This document shows positions 1 to 11,956 of a DNA stretch of 64,000 nucleotides, in pieces. Location of the stretch: assembly GCF_000281045.1 (NCBI RefSeq), contig NW_008246089.1, forward strand, positions 268,737 to 332,736, read 5' to 3'. The stretch is from Saprolegnia diclina VS20. Lineage: Eukaryota; Oomycota; Saprolegniomycetes; Saprolegniales; Saprolegniaceae. The number at the start of each line of letters is the position of its first letter. Within the stretch, counting starts at the first letter, position 1. The position numbers and the translations under genes are program-made. The notes below the pieces were generated by a model. That model did no database searches and had not been told where the DNA came from. It was given only the letters and a program-made list of their open reading frames with translations.

Positions 1-1648
1 GCGCGCTTCACGCGCCCGGTCAAGCAGCTCCAGACCGACCTCGTCGAGTACATTGGCCCGATGGAGCAGGTGTTTATGAACATTGCCGTGCTCAAGGACG
101 ACATTCGCGCGTCGACGACGCACATGGAGCTCAAGCCGACCAACATGCTCTCGCTCGTCGCGAGTTTGACGCCGTTCTCCGAGCACAACCAGAGTCCGCG
201 TAACATGTACCAGTGCCAGATGGCCAAGCAGACGATGGGCACGCCCGCCCACTCGATCGTCCACCGCACGGACAACAAGATGTACCGGATCCAGTCGCCG
301 CAAGCGCCTATCGTGCACAACGAACGCCTCCGCGAGTACCAGCTCGACGAGTACCCGCTCGGCACAAACGCCGTCGTGGCCGTCATCTCGTACACGGGCT
401 TTGACATGGAAGATGCCATGATTCTCAACAAGTCGGCGTACGAGCGCGGCTTTGGGCACGCGTCAGTCTACAAGCAGATCAAGGTCGACATTTCGCCCAA
501 TGAAAACTCGACGACCAAGAGCTACTTTGGCAACGTCAAGCCGGGCTCGGCGAACGGCGAAGTGATCTCGACGGCGCTGGACCGCGATGGCTTTCCGCAC
601 ATTGGCCAAAAGATCCAGTACGGCGAGCCAATTGCGTGCCACATCAACTCGACGACCGGGAAGGAGTCGTTTGTGAAGCACAAGGAGAGCGAGCCGGCCA
701 TCATCGACCAGATCAACCTCCTCGGCAACACAGGCACGAACGCGGACTTTACCAAGGCCAGCATCAAGCTCCGCTTCGTGCGTAACCCGATCATTGGCGA
801 CAAGTTTTCATCGCGCCACGGGCAGAAGGGTGTCATGAGTATTCTCTGGCCGCAGGCCGACATGCCTTTCTCCGAGTCGGGCATGAGCCCCGATGTCATC
901 ATCAACCCGCACGCGTTCCCGTCCCGCATGACCATTGGCATGCTTGGTACGTGGCTTATTTTGGTTGGAAATGTGGACTGATGATGGCTTCTCTCTAGTC
1001 GAGTCGATGGCGGCCAAGGCCGGTGCGCTCCGCGGCCAGTACATGGACGCGACGCCGTTCCAGTTCAACGAGCAGAACCGTGCGATCGATACGTTTGGCG
1101 TGTACCTCAAGGAGGCCGGCTACAACTACATGGGCAGCGAGCCGCTCTACTCGGGCCTCACGGGCACGGTCATGCACGCCGACATCTACATGGGCGTGGT
1201 CTACTACCAGCGTCTGCGTCATATGGTCAGCGACAAGAGCCAAGTGCGTGCGACGGGTCCGCTCAACTCGCTCACGCGCCAGCCGGTCAAGGGCCGTAAG
1301 AAGCACGGTGGTATCCGCTTTGGCGAAATGGAGCGCGATTCGCTCTTGGCCCACGGCTGTGCGTTCCTCCTCCAAGATCGTCTCATGAACTGCTCGGACA
1401 AGCACATTGCGACCGTGTGCACCAAGTGCGGGAGCTTGCTCAGCACGCTCAACCAGCGGGCGGCCGCAAGCACGGCCGGCGCCTCGGACATTGAGGTCGC
1501 CCTCGGCGCGCGCAAGCTTTGGATGTGCTCGACGTGCTCGACGGGCGAAGGCTGCGAAGCCGTCGCGATGCCGTACGTCTTCCGGTACCTCGCCAACGAA
1601 CTCGCGGCCATGAACATCAAGATGACCATGACGCTCAAGGGCGTGTAA
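1..1648 (+). CDS. POLR1B: RNA polymerase I second-largest subunit (RPA2/POLR1B), 3' part
   Basis: Catalytic beta-like subunit of RNA polymerase I, which transcribes the large rRNA precursor in the nucleolus. The gene enters from the left edge already in frame, so only the C-terminal 531 residues are here; family members are about 1100-1200 aa. Exons are 1-946 and 999-1648 with a 52-nt GT-TAG intron. Visible landmarks are the beta-subunit core motif GFDMEDAMILNKSAYERG, the hybrid-binding stretch with GDKFSSRHGQKGV, the SRMTIGMLVESMAAK block restored across the intron, and a C-terminal zinc ribbon (CTKCG near 1420 and CSTC near 1530). The Pol I type rather than Pol II or III is judged from the QTMGTPAHS and PLGTNAVVAVISYTGFD region. 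The last residues TLKGV agree with a normal end. No upstream neighbour can be seen. Confidence 0.95.
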
Positions 1649-2813
1649 ACACATAGATTCTATATCCTCGGCACCCCCACCACCACCACAACTTGCATAA
1701 TTGAATAGTATACTTAACACCGTTCCCACTGACCAGTGAGCGCGACGCGCAAAAACAAGTGCTGGACCAACGAGGGGTAGGGTTCCGGCCACAGATGCTG
1801 GCGCATTCTCCATGCTCTCATGGGGAAGAAGAGACTCTACCACAAGGAGCAAAAAAGATATGGGCGCTGGCCGCCGTCGGAGGTTTGACGCTGGCCTGGA
1901 GCACGGGTATACTGACTCGATCGACTCTATACCTTTGCCTGCAAGTTGCACAGTAACTTTGCGCCCACGCACGCTCCTGCTTACTACCGCGTGCGCCGTA
2001 CGAATCAAGCTGCACCCTTGGTTCTTGACAGAGCTGGGGTCAGTAGTATCTTCCTCTGTAGTACTGTGCTAGCATGCGGTCGTGTGTCCAGACATTCATG
2101 CCAAGCTACGTGCCGGTAGCGGCTCCATGGACGGCGGTATGGAAGCGCAAGTAGTCGTTGAAGCACAGTGTTCCAAGTCCACTTCAGCTTCCTCTCTTTG
2201 ACTTTCTCGAGCGAATGAGAATTTCGTTCCGAGAAGCAACATGGGACTTGAACCAACCGCTACACATGCACTGGCACGAGATGCCCGTGTGCTGCAGTGG
2301 ACATTATCTCGGCACTGCAGGCGCCCAGTAACGTAAGCTTGTTTCGATAAAATAGATACTTCAAGACTCGAGCCATCGCCCGCCGTGCAGCGTCGAAGGA
2401 GCTCTTGGGCCGTGACGCCAGCCTCTCTATTGGATAGACCATTGCGCTGGACGCAGAGGGGGATCATCGCGCGTGGTCATGTCGACAGCACGCAAAGACG
2501 AGGGTGGCGTTCGATCTCCGGACGCAAGCCGATCCTTGGACCGCCCGATTTGTTGGCTCCTCGCCACGGCCTGTCTGAGAGCACAGAAACCGGCCGTCGC
2601 CGACCACGCCGCCGAGTGGTGCGACGCCATTGCTCCAAGAGCTCGAGACCAATGTACCGCATGGGCTAGAGTGGTACGTCAAGGCATGCGACGGCGCGTG
2701 CGGCCGGTGGCAGCAGCGCGCTGCCCGTCGAAGGCGCGATCTTTGCGTTATCCGGATGGCAGAAACGGTTTCGAGGATATTGTCTCCGTCCCGCAGTTCA
2801 GAAATCGCGCAAC
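1649..2813. other. Intergenic spacer, no gene seen
   Basis: About 1.2 kb between the RPA2 stop and the Pellino-like start. It is less GC-rich than the flanking genes, and the short open frames in it have neither family resemblance nor splice structure. It should hold the RPA2 3' end and the promoter of the next gene; no individual element can be named with confidence. Confidence 0.6.
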
Positions 2814-4175
2814 ATGGAGGAGTACGGAGAGCTCGTCGTGCTTGGCTACAGCAGCTACCGCGTCGCCGGCAGGGACGACCCTTCGCCACACAGCGCCAAG
2901 TGGCAGCCCGTGGGCTCGCCCAACTGCCACTTCCGCCTTGCGCCGAAAAAGACGGGCAACGGCCTCACGCGGCGCCGCGCGTTCCTTGCGACCGGCCTCG
3001 GCGAGAAGGCGTCGTCCGCCGACGCCGCCAAGGCCCAGCTGCACGCGCCCTCGAGCCAATTCGTGACGATCCCACTGTCCTTGCGCACCATGGCCATGGT
3101 CGAGTACGTGCCGGATGCGAGCCTCGATATGTTTCAGATTGGCCGGCAGCCGTCGCGCTACAACGACTTTAGCGTTCCCGGGCCGCTCTACGGCGCGTCG
3201 GGTACGATCTCTCGGTTTGCGGCGCGCCTCGTGTGCGAGCGCGACGCGCCGTATCGGTGCCGCCTCTATGCCGGCGGCTTTGACGCGTCACACACGGCGG
3301 CGGTCCCCGCGTCCGCGCTCAAGTACTGTGCTGCCTGCAGCACATGGACCAAAGCACTTAGCTGCTGCCATGTCGTATCGCCGTCATCAATGTTGCCCTC
3401 TACCGGGCCCGTGCTCGCGGAGATAAAGTGCGATGGCAGTGTGCCCGTGGACGCGCTCACAAAGAATGGCGTGCGTCTCTGGGTCCCCGAGCAACAAGAG
3501 TGGTTTGAAGTGTCGATGAATGGCTTCCTCTACGCCATCCAAGGCGGCGGCGAGAGCTCGTCGTCCACGTCGTTTCATCGGCCAACGGCCGGTCCCGTCC
3601 ATCTCGAGTCGCTCGTCTCGCACGGCTGCATCATTGACCTCGGCGGCGTCCAATTGCAGTTCCTCACAAAACTCGCGCGCCGCAAACCGTCGTTGGCGCC
3701 GCCGCCGTTGCAGCCGTCGCTTCTCGCCCAGCTCGAGTCGCTCCACGTGCAGTGCCCCGTGCAGCTCATGCCGCTGCGCTTCCACTCCAACTGCGCATCG
3801 AGCGAGACCGCGCACGTCTTTCCAGCATGCGGACACGTCTTTGGTTACGACGCACGCATCGCGCTCGGGAAGGCGTGCCCCATGTGTCGCACGCCCGGCG
3901 GCATGGTGCTCCTCAAGCTCACGTCCGGGAACGGCGCCAAATTGCACCAAGCCGACGAACGCAACTGCGTTCCCGACTGCGTCTTCAACCCATGCGGCCA
4001 CGCGGTCGGCCTCAAGTGTGCGACGCAGTACGCATCGATTCGCATGCCGAACGGCAAGTCGATCTGCCCCATCTGCGCCGTGGCCCTGGACTCGAACCAG
4101 CCCTATTCCAAACTCTTTTGGCATACGGACGACGACGACGACGACGATGCGTATACGGACGTGGCGGCGGCCTGA
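2814..4175 (+). CDS. Pellino-like FHA/RING-type E3 ubiquitin ligase
   Basis: Intronless 453-aa protein that follows animal Pellino from end to end (animal Pellinos are about 420 aa). It opens with EEYGELVVLGYSS, matching the Pellino start. The FHA region contains MFQIGR, then TISRFAARLVCER, then LTKNGV, which are the core positions of the Pellino phosphothreonine-binding fold. The C-terminal RING-like module has the Pellino order: CGHVFGY (about residue 339), CPMCR (about 355), NPCGHAVG, then CPIC (about 418). In animals Pellinos bind phosphorylated IRAK-type kinases through the FHA domain and ubiquitinate them; the partner here is unknown. An Asp run near the C-terminus (positions 4127-4148) is extra. 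The 3' end is 45 bp from the convergent ODAD1 stop. Family assignment is strong; the biological role is inference. Confidence 0.85.
   Translation: MEEYGELVVLGYSSYRVAGRDDPSPHSAKWQPVGSPNCHFRLAPKKTGNGLTRRRAFLATGLGEKASSADAAKAQLHAPSSQFVTIPLSLRTMAMVEYVPDASLDMFQIGRQPSRYNDFSVPGPLYGASGTISRFAARLVCERDAPYRCRLYAGGFDASHTAAVPASALKYCAACSTWTKALSCCHVVSPSSMLPSTGPVLAEIKCDGSVPVDALTKNGVRLWVPEQQEWFEVSMNGFLYAIQGGGESSSSTSFHRPTAGPVHLESLVSHGCIIDLGGVQLQFLTKLARRKPSLAPPPLQPSLLAQLESLHVQCPVQLMPLRFHSNCASSETAHVFPACGHVFGYDARIALGKACPMCRTPGGMVLLKLTSGNGAKLHQADERNCVPDCVFNPCGHAVGLKCATQYASIRMPNGKSICPICAVALDSNQPYSKLFWHTDDDDDDDAYTDVAAA
4127..4148 (+). repeat. GAC trinucleotide run (poly-Asp)
   Basis: A short GAC microsatellite within the last codons of the Pellino-like gene encodes seven consecutive Asp residues. 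The run is in frame, so length changes would only alter the acidic tail. Confidence 0.8.
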
Positions 4176-4220
4176 GACCATAGAACGTTGAATAGGCCGC
4201 GTCTGTATACACATATATAT

Positions 4221-6085
4221 CTAACTCTTTGGTTTCTTGTGGCGCGTCTTCTTGGTGTCGCGGCCTTGGGCGGCGACGTTGGGCATGAGCCCGGACGATC
4301 GTCGAAGGCCCTTGAGCGTCCGTAGCTTGAGCTCGTCGCGCGTGAGCGGGTGCATGCCGTCGGCGACGCCGTGGTCAACCATTTCGTCTTCGTCCGACGA
4401 GTAGTCTTCGAGGTTCGGCGGGTTGATCTGGAGTGGCTCGCCCCCCATCGGCATCGGTGGGCCAATTCCAAGGACCGCGTGGAGCTGATGCGACGACAAG
4501 CCGTGTCCTACAGTGCTGCATAAACACTAGACTCCAATCTGGTACACACGCACCCAGGACGGGGTTGTCGAGCAGGTCGAGACTCGCCGATCGGGACTTT
4601 TGAAAGTGTGCGTACTGCTGCAGAATCTCGTTGGTGCGCTGCTCGACCATGCCGAGGTACTGCATCATGTTGACGTCTGTGACGATGTTTTCGCCGAGCA
4701 TTTCGGCCATGGCCTGGGCGTTGCAGCCCACGTGGTTGAAAAGGACTTGGATCGCAATCTTGACCGCGTTGATGTTCTTCTGCGCGTCGTTGTACTTGAC
4801 TTCGTACTTTTCGGCCGATGCTTCCGTGGCCACGAGCTTGGCTTCGAGGTCTTTGAGGAGCTGCTTGTGCTGGTGGGCATCGTCGCCCGTCTCTTCCGAG
4901 TACTTGGCTTCTTCGACCTTGAGCGCCTATGTAATTGTCGGGAGTAAAAATGAAATTTTGTGTGAAAAACCCCGAACCTCGATTTGGTCTTGGAGCTTCT
5001 CGATTTCATTGGTTTGCTCGTTGACATAGTTGAAGAGCGAGAAGTTTTGATCTTCGTTCTTGATGAAGGTGTTGACAAGCTCCTCAATGTCGGTGATGCC
5101 GGTCGCGGCCTTGATCTTGGTAAACACTTCTTCGTAGTTCTGGACGCGCTCGATGCTCACTTGCACGTGGACCTTTTCTTTTGCGACGCCCCACTGCTGC
5201 CGCTGGAGCTTGCGCTTCAACGTGCCGTCGTCGTCGCTCGTGCCAGAGCTCTCCCGACGCGCCACGTCCCGCAACTGCGCTTCGCGGGCCAAGTCGGCGC
5301 GCTTCTTGCTCTCTTCCATCTTCTCCAGCAAGTCGGTGATCTGGCGTCGGTGCTCTTCGGCCTCTTGGCGGTTGATTTGCTCGATTGCCTTGACCTCCAT
5401 CTAAGTGCAACAATCGCCATTGGTCTCGATAAAGATGAAAAATGAGACAAATCATTAGGACCTGGGCCGCGTCGCGCTGCTCGTAGCTCAAGTTGCTGAG
5501 CTCGATAATGTTGGCCATTTGCTTCTTGCGCTCGTTGTGGTCCTTCTCGAGCTTGCGGTAAATGTTGTCAAAGATCATGCGTTCCCGGCGCAAATTGTCG
5601 ATTTCTTCGCGCAGCACCTTGTTTTGTGCCAGCGCTTCGTTGAATTTCACAAGCGATTTGTCGAGGCGGTTCTCCAAAATCCGAATTTGCTTGTGGACCA
5701 TATGGTGGTTTTCCTTGGCCGCGTTCACGCCGCCCATGTGCTTGCGCTGGTGCAGCACCTTGTGCTTCATGATTGTGATTTGCTGGGTTAGAGTGTCGCA
5801 GTGCTTGGCCTCGCCCGCAATCTTCTTGACGTACGCGTCGATCTGGTCTTGCATGCGCGCAATGCTCTCCGACTGCGAATTCGCATTGGCTTCGGTCAAG
5901 TGGCGCGTCGCTAGCGCGAGCTCCGACTTCATGTTGTCGTTGTCGTGCTTGAGCTTCTCAATCACGCTTTGCTGCCGCCGCATCACCTGGTGCGACTCGT
6001 CCGAGTAGCTCTTTCGGTTCATCTCCATGTTGCGGTACTCGCGCTGGAGCTGCGAGAAGTCCACGCCGCCCTTGGTCGGCTCCAT
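4221..6085 (-). CDS. ODAD1: Outer dynein arm docking complex subunit (ODAD1/CCDC114/CCDC63 family)
   Basis: Coiled-coil axonemal protein that anchors outer dynein arms to doublet microtubules (Chlamydomonas DC2/ODA1). Exons on the minus strand are 6085-5462, 5400-4978, 4926-4554 and 4507-4221; introns are 61, 51 and 46 nt, each GT-TAG, giving 568 aa. Family signature: RILENRLDKSLVKFNEALAQ, then NLRRERMIFDNIYRKLEKD, then a IELSNLSYEQRDAAQ segment, followed by a second coiled region and the GITDIEELVNTFIKNEDQN stretch. The tail is acidic then basic (KKTRHKKPKS). Start chosen at MEPTKGG because the frame upstream has no conserved sequence. It diverges from the 1717-aa protein with 69 bp between start codons, so the two probably share a promoter. 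Expected expression is with other flagellar genes during sporulation. Confidence 0.88.
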
Positions 6086-6154
6086 GCTGCCTACCGCTTC
6101 GTGGCTGAGAAACGAAAAACCTATGAGCCCGTTTCGCCAGCGTCGTTTCACACC
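6086..6154. promoter_or_regulatory. 69-bp bidirectional promoter region
   Basis: Only 69 bp separate the ODAD1 start (minus strand) from the start of the FN3/TPR/WD40/LysM gene (plus strand). Both 5' untranslated regions and core promoters must lie here or overlap the opposite coding sequence. No TATA box or CCAAT box is seen within it. Confidence 0.55.
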
Positions 6155-9100
6155 ATGCGCCGACGGAACGAGGCGCCACGTATGGAGATCGCGGTCGACA
6201 CCACTGTGCTCGAGCGCAGTCGAGCAAAGCGAACCAAATTCGCCGACCGCCAAGCCGCAGTGCTTGCCGGCGTCGGCGCAACCGCCATGGAGCTTCGGCG
6301 CCGGCTCTTCAACCGCCGCCACTTGAAGTATGGTGGCAAGCCCGGCGACTTGCCGCTCGTGCAGGAAGCCAAGTCGGAGAGCCTCAACATCCGCCTTGCC
6401 ATCATCGACCAAGAGGCTCGAAGCCGGGCGCTCGACAGCGAATTTCAATCACACACCAAGCTCGAGCAGTCGTTCCGGTCGCCTTCATGAGCTGCGTAGT
6501 AAGCCTGTTGCCAACTCTTGTCGTAGACGGCTGCAGGACACGCTGCAGACGAGTGCCACGGACGTCCGGGGCAAGCAAGCCAAGTTGAAGGAGCTCGAGC
6601 AGCGCCTGCGTCTCCTCCAGACAACGACCCACGACCCGCTCACACCGGTTGCGACAGTCTCAAGACATGGAGTCTGAAGTCGCGCGTAGATTCAAGCGAT
6701 CGAGGCGGCGACAAAGGTGGCTTTCGAGCTCAACGAACACAAGGCCGCGTACCTCCCGACGTTCATATGCCGCGTGTGCGCGCGGGTGTGCGCGACGGAC
6801 GCCCTTCTGCGGCTCCACGAGCCGTACTGCAAAGGTCTCGTGTTCCGCGAAGACGCGTTCGACGTGACAGCCTACAAACGGTGCCATCTCTGCTACCGGT
6901 ACGTCCTCCCTGCCGCAGTCGACGACCATGCGCAAGCGTGTACGGCTGCAATGGACCGAAAACAGCGCTTGCTACAACGCCCCGAGTACGACGTTGCCGG
7001 GTGCGTGCCTGAGCCACCGACGCAGCTGCGCGTTGTGGCGGTGACGAGCCACTCGATCGAGTTGGCGTGGGCCGCCCCAGTCTTTACCGGCGGCCTCGGC
7101 GTGTTCGAGTACGAACTTCGCGTCTCCAAGGTCGTGCAGGAAAAGTTTCAGCGGCTGCAGCACCGCCAGCACGAGCACACGCTTGTCGCGCTGCCACCGG
7201 TGCAAACGTCGCGCTGGGTCGACCGCGTGCCGTTGGCAGCGTGCTGCATCGTTGTACAAGGTCTCTCGGCCAAGACGACGTACGGCGACATTGCCATCCG
7301 CGCCAAGACCGAAAACGGCTTTGGCGGCTACTCGATGCCGATCGACCTTGTCACGACGTTGGGTACCGTCCCCTAGTGTCGTTGCGTTGAAGTGATGCAG
7401 CGTGCTAGAGCCCACACCACCAAGCGTGCCGCTCTTCTTCACGCTCGGGCTTGTCACCATGACGTCGATTACGCTGAGCTGGATGAGTCCCATGGACTTG
7501 GGCGGCGGCGTCGTCGACGAGTTTGTCATTTTGTACACGACGCTCGTGCAAGTGCACGTTGACGGCGCCGACGCTTTGGACATGTCGCAGAGCGAAGAGC
7601 GCGAGTTCACGCTCAAGTACGCCCTGCCAATGGTCGAGTGGAGTCCACACGAGGCGTATGCCACCAACAATATGCTCTACAGCTATACGATCGAGGCGCT
7701 GCAGCCCGGAAAACTCTATTCCAATCTTCGCGTGTACGCTGTGACGTCGGACGGTCTCTGCAGCCCCGAGACGTTGGCTCTGGAGCCTGTCCGCACGCTC
7801 GGTAGACACTTATATGCGGTTGGTCTCAACGCTTCTTTGTGTCCACATAGTCGCGGGTAAGGAGTTCAAGCTCATCGCCGAGCTCCAAGAGGCCATCAAC
7901 AGCCGCGCAACGTACATCGACTCGTCGTTCTACAATGGGTTTCCGCAGCGCTACGAGCGGCTCTACTACTTGCGCTTGCTGGCCAAGACGATCAAGGCGC
8001 ACCACCCCGCGCTCGCCGACCGCGTCGATGCCATGCTTCCGCTCGACGGTGACTCCGACTCGGATTCGGACTCGGAAGCGGATGAGGACACGCCGCCGTC
8101 GACGCCAGCGATGCCAGTCGTCGAGGAAGAGCGACCCAAGACAGCCGCCGAGATGGTCGCCGACGCCGCGGCCAAGCGCTTGGAGACACAAAAGACCCGA
8201 CGCAAGCAATTCCAGTACCGACTGCACCAGCTGCGGCACCACTTGGACGTGCTGGCACACAACATTGACTGGGCCGACGACCGCACGACGGTCTTGCTCT
8301 CGCTCATTGCGGCCGCCGAGCAGCGCATTCTCGATAAGCAAGCCGAACTCGAGCGCGCCAAAGCATTTCGAGGCCCCTCGATGGACTCAATTGTCATGCA
8401 CGGTACAAGCCTTTTCTTTTGTTTTTTTCAAAATGTACAACTCGTCGTATGCCAGGTGGACTGCAACATTTCAAAACCAAGGAGCTCGTGCAAGCCCTCG
8501 AAGAAGAGCTCGACATTGAGCACTTTTACATTAGCGACACGAAAGAGGAGCTCCGTCACATCGAAGACCAGAAGAACGCCGACATCCGCAGCTTGGCGAG
8601 TAAGCAAGCGCAACTTTCGGCGCGGCAAGTGGCCCTCGAAAAGTTTGAGACGGACTGTGAACTCGACGCGTTCGTCGCCGAGCGTGGGGCCAAAGTCCTC
8701 TTACGCTTGCAATCACAGTCGCTCGCCTACGTCTTTGACAACTGGACGCGCTTCGTCACGCAGCGCAAAGCATCCCGTGCCGTGGTTGCCAAGGTTGTAG
8801 CACGACTCGAACAGAGCCTTCTCCGTCCCGCATGGCGGTACAACATACTTACCTTGATTTCTTGTCGACTTATTCGTTGTATGTAGATCGTGGATCGTGT
8901 TTTGGGAGTTTGAAGCGAACAAGCAAGTCGCCCCCGATGGTGTCGTCAGCCTCGGTGGTCTCGGCTTGAAGGCGGTCCATGTCAACCGCGTGCTCATGCA
9001 GCAAGACTGCTATGCAGCGCTGCATGCGTGTCGGGACGTGGCATCGAATCTCGTCGACGCGGGTCGCACCAACGACGAGCGCGCTGCCAAGGCCCGCAAT

Positions 9101-11956
9101 GTCTTTGAGAAGGAGCGCAAAAAGCTCGCCCAAGCCGCCAGCATACCGCAGGTATATATGTGCACGTCGATCTCCGTGCCGACTGTAAGATCTAGTCGAT
9201 ATCGACCTTGTGGACTCAAGGGGCGACGCAACTCGACATTGGCGATTACGAACCCGCTCTCTTCACGTACGAGAAGCTCGTTGATGCCCTCCCCAACGAT
9301 GCCGATCGATTCAACCAAGTACGTGTGTGGACGCTTTTGTTGGGCAAATGGTCATAGTGTCTTGTCGATAAATGATAGACACAATTGGCCAACGCACTCA
9401 ATCACATTGGCCGGGTGGCCTTTCTACTCAAGCGGTACGAGAAGGCCATGATTGCGTTCGAGCGCGCGGTGGGAATTTGCGACCGCATTGGCGACCCGAA
9501 GGAAACTGCGTTCGCCATGCGAGGACTTGCCGACTGCCACCTCGTGTCGCGCGGCTTCAAGCCCGCGCTCCAGCTTTACATGAAAGCATGCAGCGCCGCC
9601 GAAGACGTGAGTGATGTGCCGACGCAAATCGCGGCGCACCATGGCATTGCGGCCTGCTACCGGGCGTGGGACGACACGCTTCTGGCCAACGAAGCCGCGA
9701 CAAAGGCCCGGGCGCTAGAGCGCTGCATCGACGACAAGGTCGACCACATCGAGCACGCCCTCGACGCACTCAAGGCCAAGCTCATCACGGTACAACATTG
9801 TCGTATAACGATACCGATATATGAGCAATATAACGATAACTAGGTCAGTGCCAAGGTCGCCGCGACGTTCCAGCTCGAGCGGGTGGGGGCCATCGTACCC
9901 AAGTTGCGAGCGGAGCGGCTCCAGTGCAAAATCACCATTCTCGAAGAAGAAAAAGTTCTTAGCGCGCTCACGTCGCTCGTCGAGTCGAAAGCGGCGCTTC
10001 TGGCGCAAGGACGCGACGACCTCAAGCGCAGCGAAGTGAGCGACGCTGAGTACGTCGACTCGTCCGTCTTTCTGGGCGTCTCGACGCGGTATGCGATCAA
10101 GGACTTTACGGAGAAATTACGCATTTTCATGGACCGTCTCCGGGTGGCCAAAGCCGCCATCGAAAACGAGCAAACAAACGCGTCGACGCGCATCACGAAC
10201 GAGCGCGAGCGCATCCAAGAGGTTCGTTTCTTTCGATTGTGAAGGTTTATGTACAATATTGTCGACTAGTGCGAGGACGAACTCGTCATTGAGACGGGCG
10301 ATCTCATGCGCCGCGTGCGCGGCAAAGACGTCTTTCGCTGCTTTCGTTTCAACGCGGTCAATGCCATCTTCAAGGACGTGCTGGGTCATGCCAGTGGTGG
10401 CGTCTCGACGTGCGTGGCCAGCGTCGGCCCGACGCTCTTTGTGTACGACCTGCACACTGGTGTACGTACCCATTGCTATATATATTTAGTATTATTGTAC
10501 CGTGGGGTAGGTGTGTATGGGGCAAGGGGTCGGGGATGCGAATACCGACCCGAACGCGCCAGTGCATCTCGGTGGCATTGAAGGCCACCTCAAGATGATC
10601 ATGTGCGTCTACGCACTCAACGATTACGTGTACACGGGCAGCATGGACTGCTCGCTCATCGTGTGGAAGCTCATCGACGGCATGCGCCCGTCCTTTGTCC
10701 ACCGCTTTGACGAGTTTGATGCCGCGGTGATGTCGGTCACCGCGACGCTGCAGTTTATTTGCGCGGGCACGGCCGACTGCACACTCTATGTACCTGAACA
10801 TGCGTACAACATTGTCTATATATTGACATGGCGGTGTGTAGGTCTATGACGCCACGTCGTTTGCTCGCATCGCTGTCGTGCCGTCGGCCCACTACCGCAC
10901 CATCACGTTCTTGGTCATGGACGCGACCTTGCTCGCCTCGGGCGGCGCCGACAACGAAATCCGACTCTGGCATTTTTCGCTCAAAACGGCGGCCGAGAAG
11001 CGCTACACCAAGCTGGCACGCCTTCGGCCCGAACGCGACGGCCACGAATGGTACATATCATCGTGACAGATCATCACGCATTTGGTACTATCGCTGTGGG
11101 TAGGGTCCGCGGGCACGTCGACCCGGTGTCGTGTGTGCAGATTGCCGACAACGAGATTGTAAGCGGCGACCGCGGTGGCCGCATCGTGCTCTGGGACTCA
11201 GTCAAAGGCAGCATTCGCCGTGAGATTCGAAAAGCACATGAAGCAGCGATCACGTGCCTTGCGTTCGACACGCTGCGCGTCATCAGCGGCGACGCGTCGG
11301 GAAAGATCTCGATCAGTGACGTCATCAGTGGCCTCGTGCTGCAGACGCTGCTCGGACACACGGCGCGTGTTCTCGATGTCCAAGTCGACCGGACCATGCT
11401 CCTGAGCTGCTCGGAAGACGGCAGCCTGCGGCAATGGACGTTTCAGTCGCGTGATGGCAGCGCGTCACGCGGCCACCGGTATCACATTCTGGGCGCGGGC
11501 GAGACGCTGCGGTCGCTCTCGCTGCAGTACCACACCAGTGTCAACGATCTGCGGCGCTGGAACAACATTGTGGACGTGACAAAAATGTACCTTGGCCAAC
11601 AGCTTCTCGTGCAGACGACGGTCGTTGAAACCAAAGTCGTCGAGCCCGTCTCGGTCGTCTTTGGCAAGCTCGCGCTGGAAGAAACGAGCTTCTTGCTGAG
11701 CAACCGCAACGGCAAAGCATCCCTCGACGACCGGATTCGGGAAACCACCGACCGCTTCGAGCGCGTGCTGAAGACGGGGGATGCGAGCAACCCAGTTGCT
11801 GAGGAGAGCGACGACGATGTCAAGTCTGCAGACAACGGCGACGGCGACGATGATGATGATGACGACGACGATGATAATGGCAGTGAGGGCCAAGTCGATG
11901 ATGACGTCGATGGCGGCGACGCACCAGAAGACAGCGAGCCTGGCGACGAAGCATAA
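6155..11956 (+). CDS. 1717-aa multidomain protein: zinc fingers, two FN3, coiled coil, TPR, WD40, LysM
   Basis: Fourteen exons: 6155-6477, 6527-6647, 6690-7362, 7409-7801, 7851-8402, 8456-8837, 8887-9151, 9196-9318, 9379-9789, 9844-10221, 10270-10461, 10511-10789, 10842-11050, 11104-11956. All junctions are GT-AG and the sum (5154 nt) divides by three. Order of parts: basic coiled N-terminus; two Cys-x2-Cys...His-x-Cys fingers (about residues 160-215); FN3 domains (about 225-370 and 373-500); Ser/Asp-rich linker and coiled coil (500-900); TPR helices such as NHIGRVAFLLKRYEKAMIAF (about 900-1075); coiled coil; WD40 blades such as EIVSGDRGGRIVLWD (about 1215-1545); a LysM domain (about 1560-1605, starting YHILGAGETLRSL); an acidic Asp-rich tail. 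No signal peptide or membrane segment is seen, so an intracellular scaffold is likely. The shared promoter with ODAD1 suggests a flagellar role (inference). I know no named family with this order. Confidence 0.82.
11848..11876 (+). repeat. GAT/GAC trinucleotide run (poly-Asp)
   Basis: An in-frame GAT/GAC microsatellite encodes about ten consecutive Asp residues in the acidic tail that follows the LysM domain of the 1717-aa protein. Confidence 0.75.

Noticed and set aside
2215-2265. tRNA-like T-arm on the minus strand (GGTTCAAGTCCC)
   Set aside because: The flanking stem pairs poorly and no D-arm, anticodon arm or acceptor stem could be folded around it.
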